A DNA stretch of 64,000 nucleotides from Saccharina japonica. Its lineage: Eukaryota; Sar; Phaeophyceae; Laminariales; Laminariaceae. The notes beneath the pieces are model-generated. The model worked only from the letters and a program-made list of their open reading frames with translations, had not been told where the DNA came from and did not search any database. Location: NCBI GenBank assembly GCA_008828725.1, contig MEHQ01004345.1:62001-126000 (forward strand). Direction: 5' to 3'. This document shows positions 1-11,000 of this stretch, one piece after another. Within the stretch, counting starts at the first letter, position 1; every line of letters starts with the position of its first letter. Both the position numbers and the translations under genes were made by a program.

Positions 1-292
1 CGAGCCATCCCCGGACTTCAGGCCTTGCGTTTCGGGTTGAAGATAGGGTCAGGGTGGGTGGGATAGGGTTAGGGGTATTATTTTATTGCCGGTCTTCGGG
101 GCTGTGAGAATTACAGCGACACGACTTTACGTGATAATTACCTAGAGTTTAGTGCTTATTCGCCAAGAAAGACGCTGCTGCAGGGCTCAGCTGCTGTTGC
201 ACGATGATCTGCGGGATTTGGTTGGTGTGCTGGAGAGGACGGCTGCAACCGGAAAATGCGGAACGCAAGGCCTGAAATCCGGGGATGGCTCG
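1..292. mobile_element. Short inverted-repeat element at window edge
   Basis: The first 35 bases (cgagccatccccgg...) recur inverted at about 257-292 with few mismatches. The left boundary may lie outside the window. The end motif cga[ag]ccatccccgg is also present inside the 28-kb TIR element at 28394, suggesting related families. No coding capacity. Confidence 0.6.
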
Positions 293-590
293 TAAACGTC
301 CCCGTAGTCGTGATTTAAACCCCGCCTACGTAGTCGTGATTACCAGTTAAATGCTAAGAATGTTGCAGGTGCGGCCGAATCCACAACCTGCGGTGTCCAC
401 CGTGAGCCGCTGCGAAAAAATGGACAAAAATGACGACGTAACTCTAAGATAACCAAGGCTTTTCACGGCGTGTAATAAGAGTCGAGACGGGGCGGGACTA
501 GGCATAACAGATTAATACGTGTCTTAACGTTCGTCTTTAGTCCGTTTTCCAGAGAAGTGCCAGTCTTAATCGCTGTATGGCGGCTTACAT

Positions 591-737
591 TCAGAACTGA
601 ACAAAAATTTCACACTAATTTCAAGTAGTTTGTCCCCAAATTCGGGGGGCTAGTTCTTGAGGGGTTAATAACCGGTCCCACGATTTTGGGGACAAACTAC
701 TTGGAATTAGTGTGGGATAAGTTTTACAGTTCTGAAA
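591..737. repeat. Hairpin-forming inverted repeat
   Basis: Arms 611-640 and 685-714 are complementary over 30 bp with one mismatch, and looser pairing extends outward to ttcagaactg at 591 and cagttctgaa at about 728. The loop is 44 nt. It looks like a foldback MITE remnant. Confidence 0.65.
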
Positions 738-1582
738 GGGTTAACACGTCTTGGAGTCGTTTTAGAACATGCTAGGAGCAGCTTGGTACATCTTGGGTGA
801 TCGTGACGACCGAAGCGAAATCCGGGAATGCAACGGGAACAGCAGTGCACAGTGGTTATCGGATCGATGACTCTAAGTTGCTTTTCTCGAACCTTTTTCC
901 TACAGTAGTACTTCCTGGAGTTTTTCCCTATCCCTCGTAGCGACAAGGCAACCCTGTCACCCAGATTTCCACAGATAGATGCCATACCAGGTATGTTTTT
1001 TCTCGAATGCGGAAATCACGATGACAGCACACAGCAGCAGCAGTACACGGAACACCCCCACCTCGCCACAACCAAAGCGTATGCTATCATACCCCATATA
1101 CACCACTTGCACCTTCGCAGCACACATAATATACCCAGTACATATATACAGCAGTGAGTGGTAATGGTTCTACAAAGTAGTACGTACTGCTGTGGTTCTA
1201 CTCTTCTGCCATACCAGGTAATGGCTACGGCGCTGACGGCGGCGGCACCGACCGCGGCGTCTTCTTTCCCGACGTACAGTACACGATGGACGGCACTCCG
1301 ATGCTATATGTTTGCTCATCGGAGAAAAGGCCCTGTTTATTGTATTACTTAAGTACTGCTGTAGCACTTTTTGGCTGGAACCGTTTCTGAATGGTCGATC
1401 TCCTAATCTCAAAATGGTCGGACTTGCATTCTTGAGTTGCAGTATTTATCGTTCTTTGTTCTTTGTTCTTTGTTCTTTGTATACTTACTTACAGTAGGCC
1501 ATGGTATTATACTAATAGTAGCACTGTCATTTCCCTCTAAACTCAGTATAGATAGAATGAGGTCATAGATCTCAAGTGGCTA

Positions 1583-1785
1583 CAGTGGGTACCCTGGCTT
1601 AAGAGAGGGTAAAGTACCCTATCTGAGAGAATTCGTAGCACAGTTAAGAGAGACCGAACCGGCTGGACCCGCCTAGACTAAACCTATAAAATTATCACTG
1701 TGGATAAGAGAGAAGGCTAGTTGAGAGAGCTGTTTTTGGCCTGTATGACACCACACCTCTCTTAAATAGGGGTACCCACTCACTG
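1583..1785. mobile_element. 203-bp MITE with TA target duplication
   Basis: Terminal inverted repeats begin CAGTG...GGTACCC and contain ttaagagagg on both sides, about 26-30 bp, with a 4-bp indel in one arm. The element is flanked by TA at 1581-1582 and 1786-1787, as for Tc1/mariner-type mobility. No open frame, so it is non-autonomous. Confidence 0.65.
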
Positions 1786-2056
1786 TACCCTAAACAAACA
1801 CATGGTGCACTTCTATCATCGTAGCACGCATCCACCCTTTCCCCGCCCAGACAATTGATTGCGTTTCTTGGTATTGATAAGTCCGCCTACGGGAAAGACG
1901 CGTTGGAAAATATGCTGTTTGAACCGCAAAATACTTGCAGGCTAGCGTGGCAATAAGGGGATAGATGCGCGACGACTTTTCCCACCACCCTAGCGGCACG
2001 CCTGCGGTTTCTACCGCAGTCTCTGCAATTTCCTCGGATTTGTAGAGGGTCCATTT

Positions 2057-3518
2057 GTTCATCATTTCGTCCCCCTTGGATAGAGACAGCATTATTCAAA
2101 CTTCCTTTTGGTTGCGCCGCAGGCACATTTATTCGTTGACGATTACATCACCAATCGCCTCTTTTGTTTATAAAAATAACCAACTACAGTAATCATGATT
2201 AAGCTCAACAATCAACTAGTCATGATTAGTTGATACATAATCAACACACCAACAAAACATATAGCACAATATTTGACTAAACATTAATCGCCAAAAATAA
2301 TCATAACCAACCCGTGATTATGAGCTAGCTGATGTAAATCCCTACAGTAGTTTGGACTCAAGATACGGCCGTGTTGTGTCGTAAACAATGCTTTTGGTGG
2401 TACGAAACCCGCGGGATGTTTTACACAAAACCTTGAGCGACGACTACTACTCTTAATACTGTCTTGTACTATTTGCATGGTTGCTTGCTTAGGATCTCGG
2501 AGCATGGCCACTATCTTGTGTTACTGGTTACTGGCCATGTTGTTAGGGTTTGGATGATTGCATCTGAGAGGGTGTGGATGATTTCGTGCTGTTAACATCG
2601 CACTCTTTTTGTGATTGGTCGGGTTGAGGTGTACACTTTGCAAGCTGTCGACAGTGTTATGGTATTAGCCAGCTCGTCTCGTTGACCACCAACGTGTGTT
2701 CGTGGACCCTCTTGCGTTTTTCGTACTTTTGAACAAAACACACGATTCTATATAGGGACCCAAAACCCAAAACCCAATCTCCTTACGAAATCGGTTCAGG
2801 TCGAATTCAATTCAATCAATTTGTGTATTTTTAGCTATCAAAAAGTGCTGTTGGTTCAATAAAGCAGGCACAAACTATTTCCTGGTATATGCGTACTCGA
2901 AGTACAAACCATTTGTATAGTGGTGTGTGTGCGATGCATGCATACCTTTAGAAAACCAGCGGGAAACACCAGATATACTTTGCTTTGCCAACCATCCCCA
3001 CCGTGTGTGTTGTGGAATGTTTCGTTCACGTCTCGGGCACCCAAGCCAACGGTCCGCCCAAGTCAACGGTCCGCTTGGCGAAGAGATCCCCACCCGGCTC
3101 TTTATATCGTCGATAATTTACGGAGGCATACACCTTGATCAGAGAACAGTTTCCAGTGCTTCATTCGGCGTATCGAGGGTATGATGTACCCATATTGAAA
3201 CGGAGTCGGCGAAACGCCGAAACACTCCTCGATTCATCGGCAGACGGCCAGCCTGATTTAACCCTAAGTATGTAGTATTCAGCCGTACTGGAAGCGGAGG
3301 GGGGGTGCCACCCCGCGAACGAATACAATCACACGGTACAGTACTTCGCGAACCCTACCCCCTATACACCCGCCTGTCATTCGAAGGCGCCAGCAGACAT
3401 TCCAGGTATCCGTATATATAGCACCAGCATCAACTGTACTCCAGCCATGACTTCAAACAGCTCCGGTCGCCCCGGTGGTCTAACTGGTAGCCACAAAGCC
3501 TTTTGGGCCGGATGTCGA
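2057..3518. repeat. Tandem duplication, copy 1 (1462 bp)
   Basis: Repeated immediately downstream with a constant offset of 1462 bp and about eight substitutions noticed, so over 99% identical and recent. It contains no recognised gene. Its last 58 bases are the first part of a SINE head. Confidence 0.95.
3461..3518 (+). repeat. Truncated SINE head at duplication junction
   Basis: A copy of the first 58 bases of the SINE at 4923, cut off inside its tRNA-like part just before the B-box by the tandem-duplication boundary. Confidence 0.8.
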
Positions 3519-4980
3519 GTTCATCATTTCGTCCCCCTTGGATAGAGACAGCATTATTCAAACTTCCTTTTGGTTGCGCCGCAGGCACATTTATTCGTTG
3601 ACGATTACATCACCAATCGCCTCTTTTGTTTATAAAAATAACCAACTACAGTAATCATGATTAAGCTCAACAATCAACTAGTCATGATTAGTTGATACAT
3701 AATCAACACACCAACAAAACATATAGCACAATATTTGACTAAACATTAATCGCCAAAAATAATCATAACCAACCCGTGATTATGAGCTAGCTGATGTAAA
3801 TCCCTACAGTAGTTTGGACTCAAGATACGGCCGTGTTGTGTCGTAAACAATGCTTTTGGTGGTACGAAACCCGCGGGATGTTTTACACAAAACCTTGAGC
3901 GACGACTACTACTCTTAATACTGTCTTGTACTATTTGCATGGTTGCTTGCTTAGGATCTCGGAGCATGGCCACTATCTTGTGTTACTGGTTACTGGCCAT
4001 GTTGTTAGGGTTTGGATGATTGCATCTGAGAGGGTGCGGATGATTTCGTGCTGTTAACATCGCACTCTTTTTGTGATTGGTCGGGTTGAGGTGTACACTT
4101 TGCAAGCTGTCGACAGTGTTATGGTATTAGCCAGCTCGTCTCGTTGACCACCAACGTGTGTTCGTGGACCCTCTTGCGTTTTTCGTACTTTTGAACAAAA
4201 CACACGATTCTATATAGGGACCCAAAACCCAAAACCCAATCTCCTTACGAAATCGGTTCAGGTCGAATTCAATTCAATCAATTTGTGTATTTTTAGCTAT
4301 CAAAAAGTGCTGTTGGTTCAATAAAGCAGGCACAAACTATTTCCAGGTATATGCGTACTCGAAGTACAAACCATTTGTATAGTGGTGTGTGTGCGATGCA
4401 TGCATACCTTTAGAAAACCAGCGGGAAACACCAGATATACTTTGCTTTGCCAACCATCCCCACCGTGTGTGTTGTGGATTGTTTCGTTCACGTCTCGGGC
4501 ACCCAAGCCAACGGTCCGCCCAAGTCAACGGTCCGCTTGGCGAAGAGATCCCCACCCGGCTCTTTATATCGTCGATAATTTACGGAGGCATACACCTTGA
4601 TCAGAGAACAGTTTCCAGTGCTTCATTCGGCGTATCGAGGCTATGATGTACCCATATTGAAACGGAGTCGGCCAAACGCCGAAACACTCCTCGATTCATC
4701 GGCAGACGGCCAGCCTGATTTAACCCTAAGTATGTAGTATTCAGCCGTACTGGAAGCGGAGGGGGGGTGCCACCCCGCGAACGAATACAATCACACAGTA
4801 CAGTACTTCGCGAACCCTACCCCCTATACACCCCCCTGTCATTCGAAGGCGCCAGCAGACATTCCAGGTATCCGTATATATAGCACCATCATCAACTGTA
4901 CTCCAGCCATGACTTCAAACAGCTCCGGTCGCCCCGGTGGTCTAACTGGTAGCCACAAAGCCTTTTGGGCCGGATGTCGA
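3519..4980. repeat. Tandem duplication, copy 2 (1462 bp)
   Basis: Second copy, starting gttcatcatttcg directly after gatgtcga. It ends at gatgtcga, where the single-copy SINE sequence continues. Small open frames inside are identical shadows in both copies and look non-coding. Confidence 0.95.
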
Positions 4981-5243
4981 CGGTTCGATTCTCCCCATGT
5001 GGAGGTTTTTATTCTCAAAAAGACACCGACTTTCGAGAGCGCATATTATAGCGTGGGTAAGCAAACTTCGACGAGAGTTGACGAGGGAAGAAAGTGCTGA
5101 AACCTTCTCGCGATAAAAATGCAAAGCAAGAACCGTAGTGGGGGAGGAGGGAGAGGAGCCTACTTTGTGACCCCGGATCTGAGTTACGACTATTAATAGG
5201 GAGGGAGAAAGACGGAAGCGCGAAGATAATAAATGGGATGGAC
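4923..5243 (+). mobile_element. tRNA-derived SINE, copy A
   Basis: The 5' head has an A-box-like tggtctaactggtagc and a B-box-like ggttcgattct about 50 bases later. The body shares long stretches with 20431-20760: gaagaaagtgctgaaacc, tgaccccggatctgagttac and gataataaatgggatgg. The A/B boxes plus common body define the family. Confidence 0.75.
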
Positions 5244-6660
5244 CTTGGATGGACTATTAAATAGACCAAACACGTTCCACGCGCCACAACTTTATTGCTT
5301 AATCGGCCATCGCTCTTACCCCTTTACTACATGCGTCATTTCCCACCTACCTTCATGTCTTCTCATGTGTTGTCCTCCTCTCTAAAGTTCGCCTCGACCA
5401 CATTGTCCTCGCCGCCCCAAATGGTCTATCCCGCTCACACACGAGGCTGGACAAAAAACAATCACGTCCCCCTTCTTCACCACCGTGTTGACCCTGGACA
5501 CTCAACACTCAGCACAAACCGTCGCTACGTCGGCTAGGATTTGGTGGGCATCATCGTCATACGGCTGGCTGCTCTCTGTCCATAAAGTGCACCGTGTTCA
5601 CCCTGCCCTCCCATCAGCAAGAAACTAACGAGTAAGGACTTCGTGTGAAACCAGCAGCTGGTGCTACAGTTCAAGAAACGGGTTATATTTTTGAGCCCCA
5701 ACATTCCTCACTGGCTGGGTACACCAACCACTCACTGCACTATACAACCATTGCACCAACCCAACTGAGGAGCTACACCCACTACTGCAAATATTCGATT
5801 TTCGTTTGATTCGCTTGCGACTACAGTAGCGTTCGACTAGCGTTCGACTAGCGTTCGATCTGTACTGTAGTTCACATTCTATTATTTAAGTACCTTTAGT
5901 AGCCTGGCCTATATGGGGGCTTTTGAATGGCTAATGATTACTTGTGTTTAGGGTGAAGGATAGAGCTCCTCAAACGTGAACGTCATAAAACCTACCTGCT
6001 ACGTGACACGACGTGTTCTTAGTTTAGCACGCGCCGGCAGGGGGAATGCTTTACTCTTATCTGTTTTACCTGGTCGCTCCGAATGGACTGCTGCATGTGC
6101 GATCAGAATAGACCCCCATTCCCACCCCTAACTGTGCTGTTCCTGTCATTCTATATTTTATCGTCACCGAAATCCACCATTGCGCCCCGTTCTACTCGGC
6201 TGCCAGGTACAGGACAGCACACCAATTGTAATACCACTACCAACCAGGAATCCGGGCTCAGACTGGATCCATTATTTTTTAGTATGATATGGAGTGTACT
6301 CTCATGCCATACGGTACAGATCACGGCTCACGACTTCAAGACCTGTCATGTGTGTCGGCAAAGCGTGATTCGTGCGCTGCATTGTTTTCGGGCAATGGTT
6401 TTGGTGCACGCAATCAAGAGTGGAAACTAAACGACTTCGCATAACACCAAGAACAACAAATAATACCAGCTAACAACACAAAACACACCAGCAGGCGGTG
6501 CAACACGCGCTTCTTGCTCTCGTATCAACCACGGAGAGGAAGCAAATTCAATCCCAGCAATTGTATTGTCGGTTTATCATTTTGTAATTTTGCCATTTAT
6601 TTATGTTTGTTCGTCCCGTTCGACCACTGCTGTGGACCTTCTTCATTTTCCCCACAACAG
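5244..6660. other. Gene-poor stretch upstream of the first SulP exon
   Basis: I looked here for the missing SulP N-terminal exon and saw none. A triple gcgttcgacta repeat lies at 5829-5860. The rest holds only short open frames without family features. Confidence 0.5.
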
Positions 6661-6717
6661 CCACTCCGTGTTCGCGCCTTACATGCCCGCCTTGGCCAAG
6701 CTGGTCCTCTTCAGCTG
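6661..6717 (+). CDS. SulP exon: loop and helix before QVQ-DAGL motif
   Basis: Reads HSVFAPYMPALAKLVLFS after a pyrimidine-rich acceptor ending in acaacag, and ends at a GTGAGC donor. It ends in phase 2, and its last codon is completed by the single leading base of the next exon (TG+C, Cys). It is the most upstream exon recognised. The preceding exon should encode the first SulP helices and end in phase 2. Confidence 0.8.
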
Positions 6718-8045
6718 GTGAGCGTTTGGACTATTAGTACTTGGTTATTTTATTTCGGTCGTAGATTTATTGAGTGCCGACCGTAGTAGGTCGTACACAA
6801 TGTTGTGGGGATGTAAGCACCACGCCATGACCGTGCTGTTTATCCAAAGGCGATACATGCGCTTTTAGGTCAAATCGTGTTGTGTCTGCGTCAACACAAT
6901 AGTACAAAACGAACACTGGTCCTTTCTGCTGCTGTACGCCAATGGCCACCTCGGTGCCGGGAAGCCGTCGTTTTGCCTGTTTTGTGTGTGTTGGTGCGTC
7001 CAAACGCTACAGGGAGATTCCTAGAAAACAGGGCAGGACACCGAGTGTAAAGTTGGTTACTGCCGCGGTACCATTATTTGTATGGTGTTCTCTGCCTGGT
7101 GGTGATAGAGCGTATTTGTGCCTCTGGTTAACGTAAAATCGTGCGCGCTGTTGCCGTGCGTGCAATATGTGGATAGGGGCCAGCGACATGCATGCGTGCT
7201 TACGGCAGTGTTGCTTGTTGAAGTAACAATTTCCCATTTTTCTACGCTGCTGGTTATTCCATCAAAATGTAGTCCCAAGTAGTTGCTTTCCTAGACGTAG
7301 GTAAATTTGTATATAAGTTCACTACAAAAGCGCCCGTGCAGCAGCCGTAGAAGTGGACAGGGCAAAGAGATCTCCAGAGTCAGGCACAGCTGGCTGGGAT
7401 TCGATCGGCGCCATTGTGTCACGCTGTTGCCGCCCCCGCCATCTGCTCTCTGGGGCTGCCCTCACAGCATGATCCACCAGATGGTCTTCTCCCTGTTCAG
7501 CACGCTTCATTTCGCCATAGGCCAGGTTCAGGTAAGCCTTGGGCACGCGTCTTGTGGCCACACATAAAATTGTCTGATGTTTGGTTGAAACGGACATCCA
7601 CTCCATGCCCCGCCACACTTATGAAGATACTTAGACGACTGGGGTACACGGGGTATCAGGGGGATGTGCGTGGCTGAGCTCCGTTTCGAACGATGCACAC
7701 TTTTTTCAGGGATAGCGAAGGGGACGGAGCGACACACTCGAGGCATGCCGAGTGGTTTGTCTGAGCGCTGGACACACGGGGAGAGGTTGGCCTCAGCAAC
7801 CACCTATTAACCGTAAACCCGTATTTGTTGATGCTTCAACCTCTTTGGCGTTGTCGAGAACTGCTACCGGCAGCCCGCGTGCTAGCTAAACATGAGACTT
7901 GTGACCCTGCTCTACCCTACCCTACCCTATGTTCTGCTCTACCCTACCCTGACTTACACTGGTCCATAGCAGTTCACACTCATCTTTCTGATATCCCCGT
8001 GCTTAAGCTCCTGGCATTCCTGCGTGAAGACACGATGCTGTTTCA

Positions 8046-8089
<44 letters not shown>

Positions 8090-11000
8090 GGCTGCGGACG
8101 ACGTGTGCTCTAGATCCCAGACAAACCATAAAACCGCGTAGTCCACATTCGCAGTTGGTGACACCATTGTCACTGCTGCCGCTGCTGGGCTGCTACTACT
8201 GCTGTTAGTGCTGTTAATGCCGTTCTTACAAACTGGACCGAATGTAACGCAACCCTACACCGACAAATACGCCGCCGGCTAAGCACTTAACGCGTGTGCG
8301 GTGGTGGGTATGCCTCCTGGGGCGGCGCGCAGGACGCCGGTTTGATATTCTTGTCGCGAATGACGGCCCAAGTCGCGGAGGAGATCCTCTCCAAGGGGAA
8401 GACGCCAGATGAGGCAGTGGCCACGGCTTTGGCGGCGACTTCTATCGGGACCGCGTCGCTGGGCGTCGCTCTGGTGGTGCTGGGTAAGCTCAAGTTGGCG
8501 AGATTCGTGGGCTACCTTCCAATGCCGGTGGTGAGCAACGCAGCAAAGCAGCAACAATACAAATCACGCTTGAAAACCTCTTATTACCCGGAATTTTCCA
8601 GTGTATAAATGCCGTTGTCTGCAACCAATATCTGGCCGCCACAGCAGTAGGAACAGCAGTAGGAACGTGGTTTCGTAATCAATATTCTGAGTATAATGCT
8701 GTGGTGGCGTTGCAGGTGTAATGTTGTGGTGTATTCTCTTTGCGAAACCGGCGTCGCTTGCCGGTGCCTGCATTCGCTGTAGGCGTGGGCTAAGGTGTGG
8801 GCCGTCATAGAGATTGGCGCGTGCCCCCCGCATGTGTCTACTATAGACGTCTATGCGTCTAGAGATTGCCTGTTAGAGCTGTGGTTGGCATCCGCCCTCC
8901 GACGGCGAAACGCATGAATTACATGTGTGTACGATGGAGGTAGTCCCAGTGACACTTTTGGCCTGAAATGTTTTCCGAATGATCTATTAAAGGCTCCTCA
9001 ACCCAAAATCGTCGGAATGGTGTCATTACTTTTTTATATCGTTTGGCAATAATGTTCGTTTAGTACTTACTCCACAATATTTGGTCATCGGGTGGAGCTT
9101 TTATTTCCGTCCAAAACCAGTTTTTTGGTGAGGTATAGAGCCCCTTAAGTGACCACCCTCAGATAACACATGGTGCACCTGCATGCAGGCTATCGTAGCA
9201 TGCGTCTCGTAGTCATGCCGCGCTGGTTAGTTTACGCAAACGTTTGCAGTTGAAACCCTTTATCCACATTTTTCTAGGCACACTGCCCCGGTTGATCTAC
9301 ACACGCTTACGCTTTTGCGCTTGGCCGCATCATAAGTGTCGGTAGCGCCAGATGCCGAAGCACATACTGCTGATGCGTATGAATCGTGTTTCGCTGTACA
9401 GCAAGAATCGTACGTGCATGCATGAGGGGGTAACATACAAGGCGGGGGTCCGGGTCTCTATGACCGGGGCCGCGACGACAACATGGCGACTTGTTGTGAC
9501 AGAACCTAGCAGGAAAGAGGCCGCGAGGTGGCCCGCATAACTTCGCAAACGAATAGTAGGCACCATGGTATGAACACCGATACACGACGATCTAATTGCG
9601 ACGAAAATATTGCTACTAATGGTACTCTTTGTGAAGGTGGGCGGATACCTCGCTTTCATTGGGCTGTTCTGCTTGGAGGCCGGTCTGGCCCTTTCCACCG
9701 GCCAGGACATCCAGGGCTTCAGTACGTGGGGGCTTCTTCTAAACACGAGGTGCTGCTACTACCCTGCGACCTACACCAAGCATTCTCGACGCACGCAGTG
9801 GTGCAACATAGTGCACCCCGCTATATTAGTGATACTACCAAGCAATTATCTTCATCGTGAGGAATGATTGCTTTTCCCCTCGGCTGTAAGTTGTACAATG
9901 CAAAGGTCACATCGCCCAATTTCCCTCGAAATGTGACGGCAAATGACTAGAGTCAACCTCGTAATATACGATCTTCATGCAGTTATCCAAGCCTCGTAGT
10001 TTCGCTCAGGTTTCGTCAATCTATCGTTTTCCCGCTAAAACAGCCCTTACGCAAAAGTGATTGAAGACGCTGCGATATTAAAATGCGCTCACCTCACGGC
10101 CTTCGGTGATGGGCTCAAACCGACGTATTTACATGGCTCCCGCCAGAGCTGTCACACACGCCAAAAGCATTCCACTCGAGCCCACGTACGGTTCTCAATA
10201 GTCCCACACCCCCACATTGCCATAGCTGGGGTTTTACTCGGACGAAGACATATGGCAAGCAGCTCTGTACCCTCTCTCGCCGTAGCGCGCAAGTTGAACC
10301 TCGCTCCTCGTGACTTCACGACATAGGGCGCTCTCTCTGTACGCGCCGTCTGTGGCGTGCGGTGTGTTGTGGATCTGGGTGAGCCGGAAGTACCAGCACT
10401 TCGCGGTGCTTCCGCTGGCCATGCTCGCGGTGCCGGCGATCTTCTTCACCATCCTGGCCGCGTCTGGCGAGAGTCTCCAGGTAAGATGTGGGACGACGAG
10501 GGTTTGGAGGGAGGAAGAGAGGGTTGAACTACTTGAGCATGGGTCCCCCTAAAATGCCTCGAGTGGGAGCTATGGCAAATAAAGAGACCGGTGGAGGATA
10601 CTGCGGACTATCGCTTGGCCAAGCGCTTTGTGGCAGACTACCCATTTAAATCGGCCTTGAATTATTTTGCTTGGATGTTGCGCAGGGCCGCGTGCGTGGT
10701 GGTACCCTACGTGTATTTGAGGCCGGAAGTACCGTGTCCAGACGGGGGGAGCTGTTGCAGTATGCAGCGCTAGGCTGAAGGATCCCAGATAGCGACCTGG
10801 CGCAATTGGGTGTCGCCTGGTTGGAAAAAATCATACAGTGCCGACGGCACATCGTCTTCAAGTCCCGCCCCTGGCTGTTAACGTTACAGTATTAGGAAAC
10901 TAGTAACGGTCCTAGACTGTAAGTGGTACTAGCACCGTAAGATGGGCTTAAAACCCCGCTGCTACGCAGCTGGGTTGCTCCACTGCTTCACTTGCGTGAA

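Noticed and set aside
2284..4646. Duplicated small proteins (62-85 codons) in both copies of the tandem duplication
   Set aside because: They are identical only because the DNA is duplicated; several frames on both strands are equally open and none shows a domain.
4930..5010. tRNA gene on the plus strand
   Set aside because: Same reason: boxes without a cloverleaf, followed by the shared SINE body.
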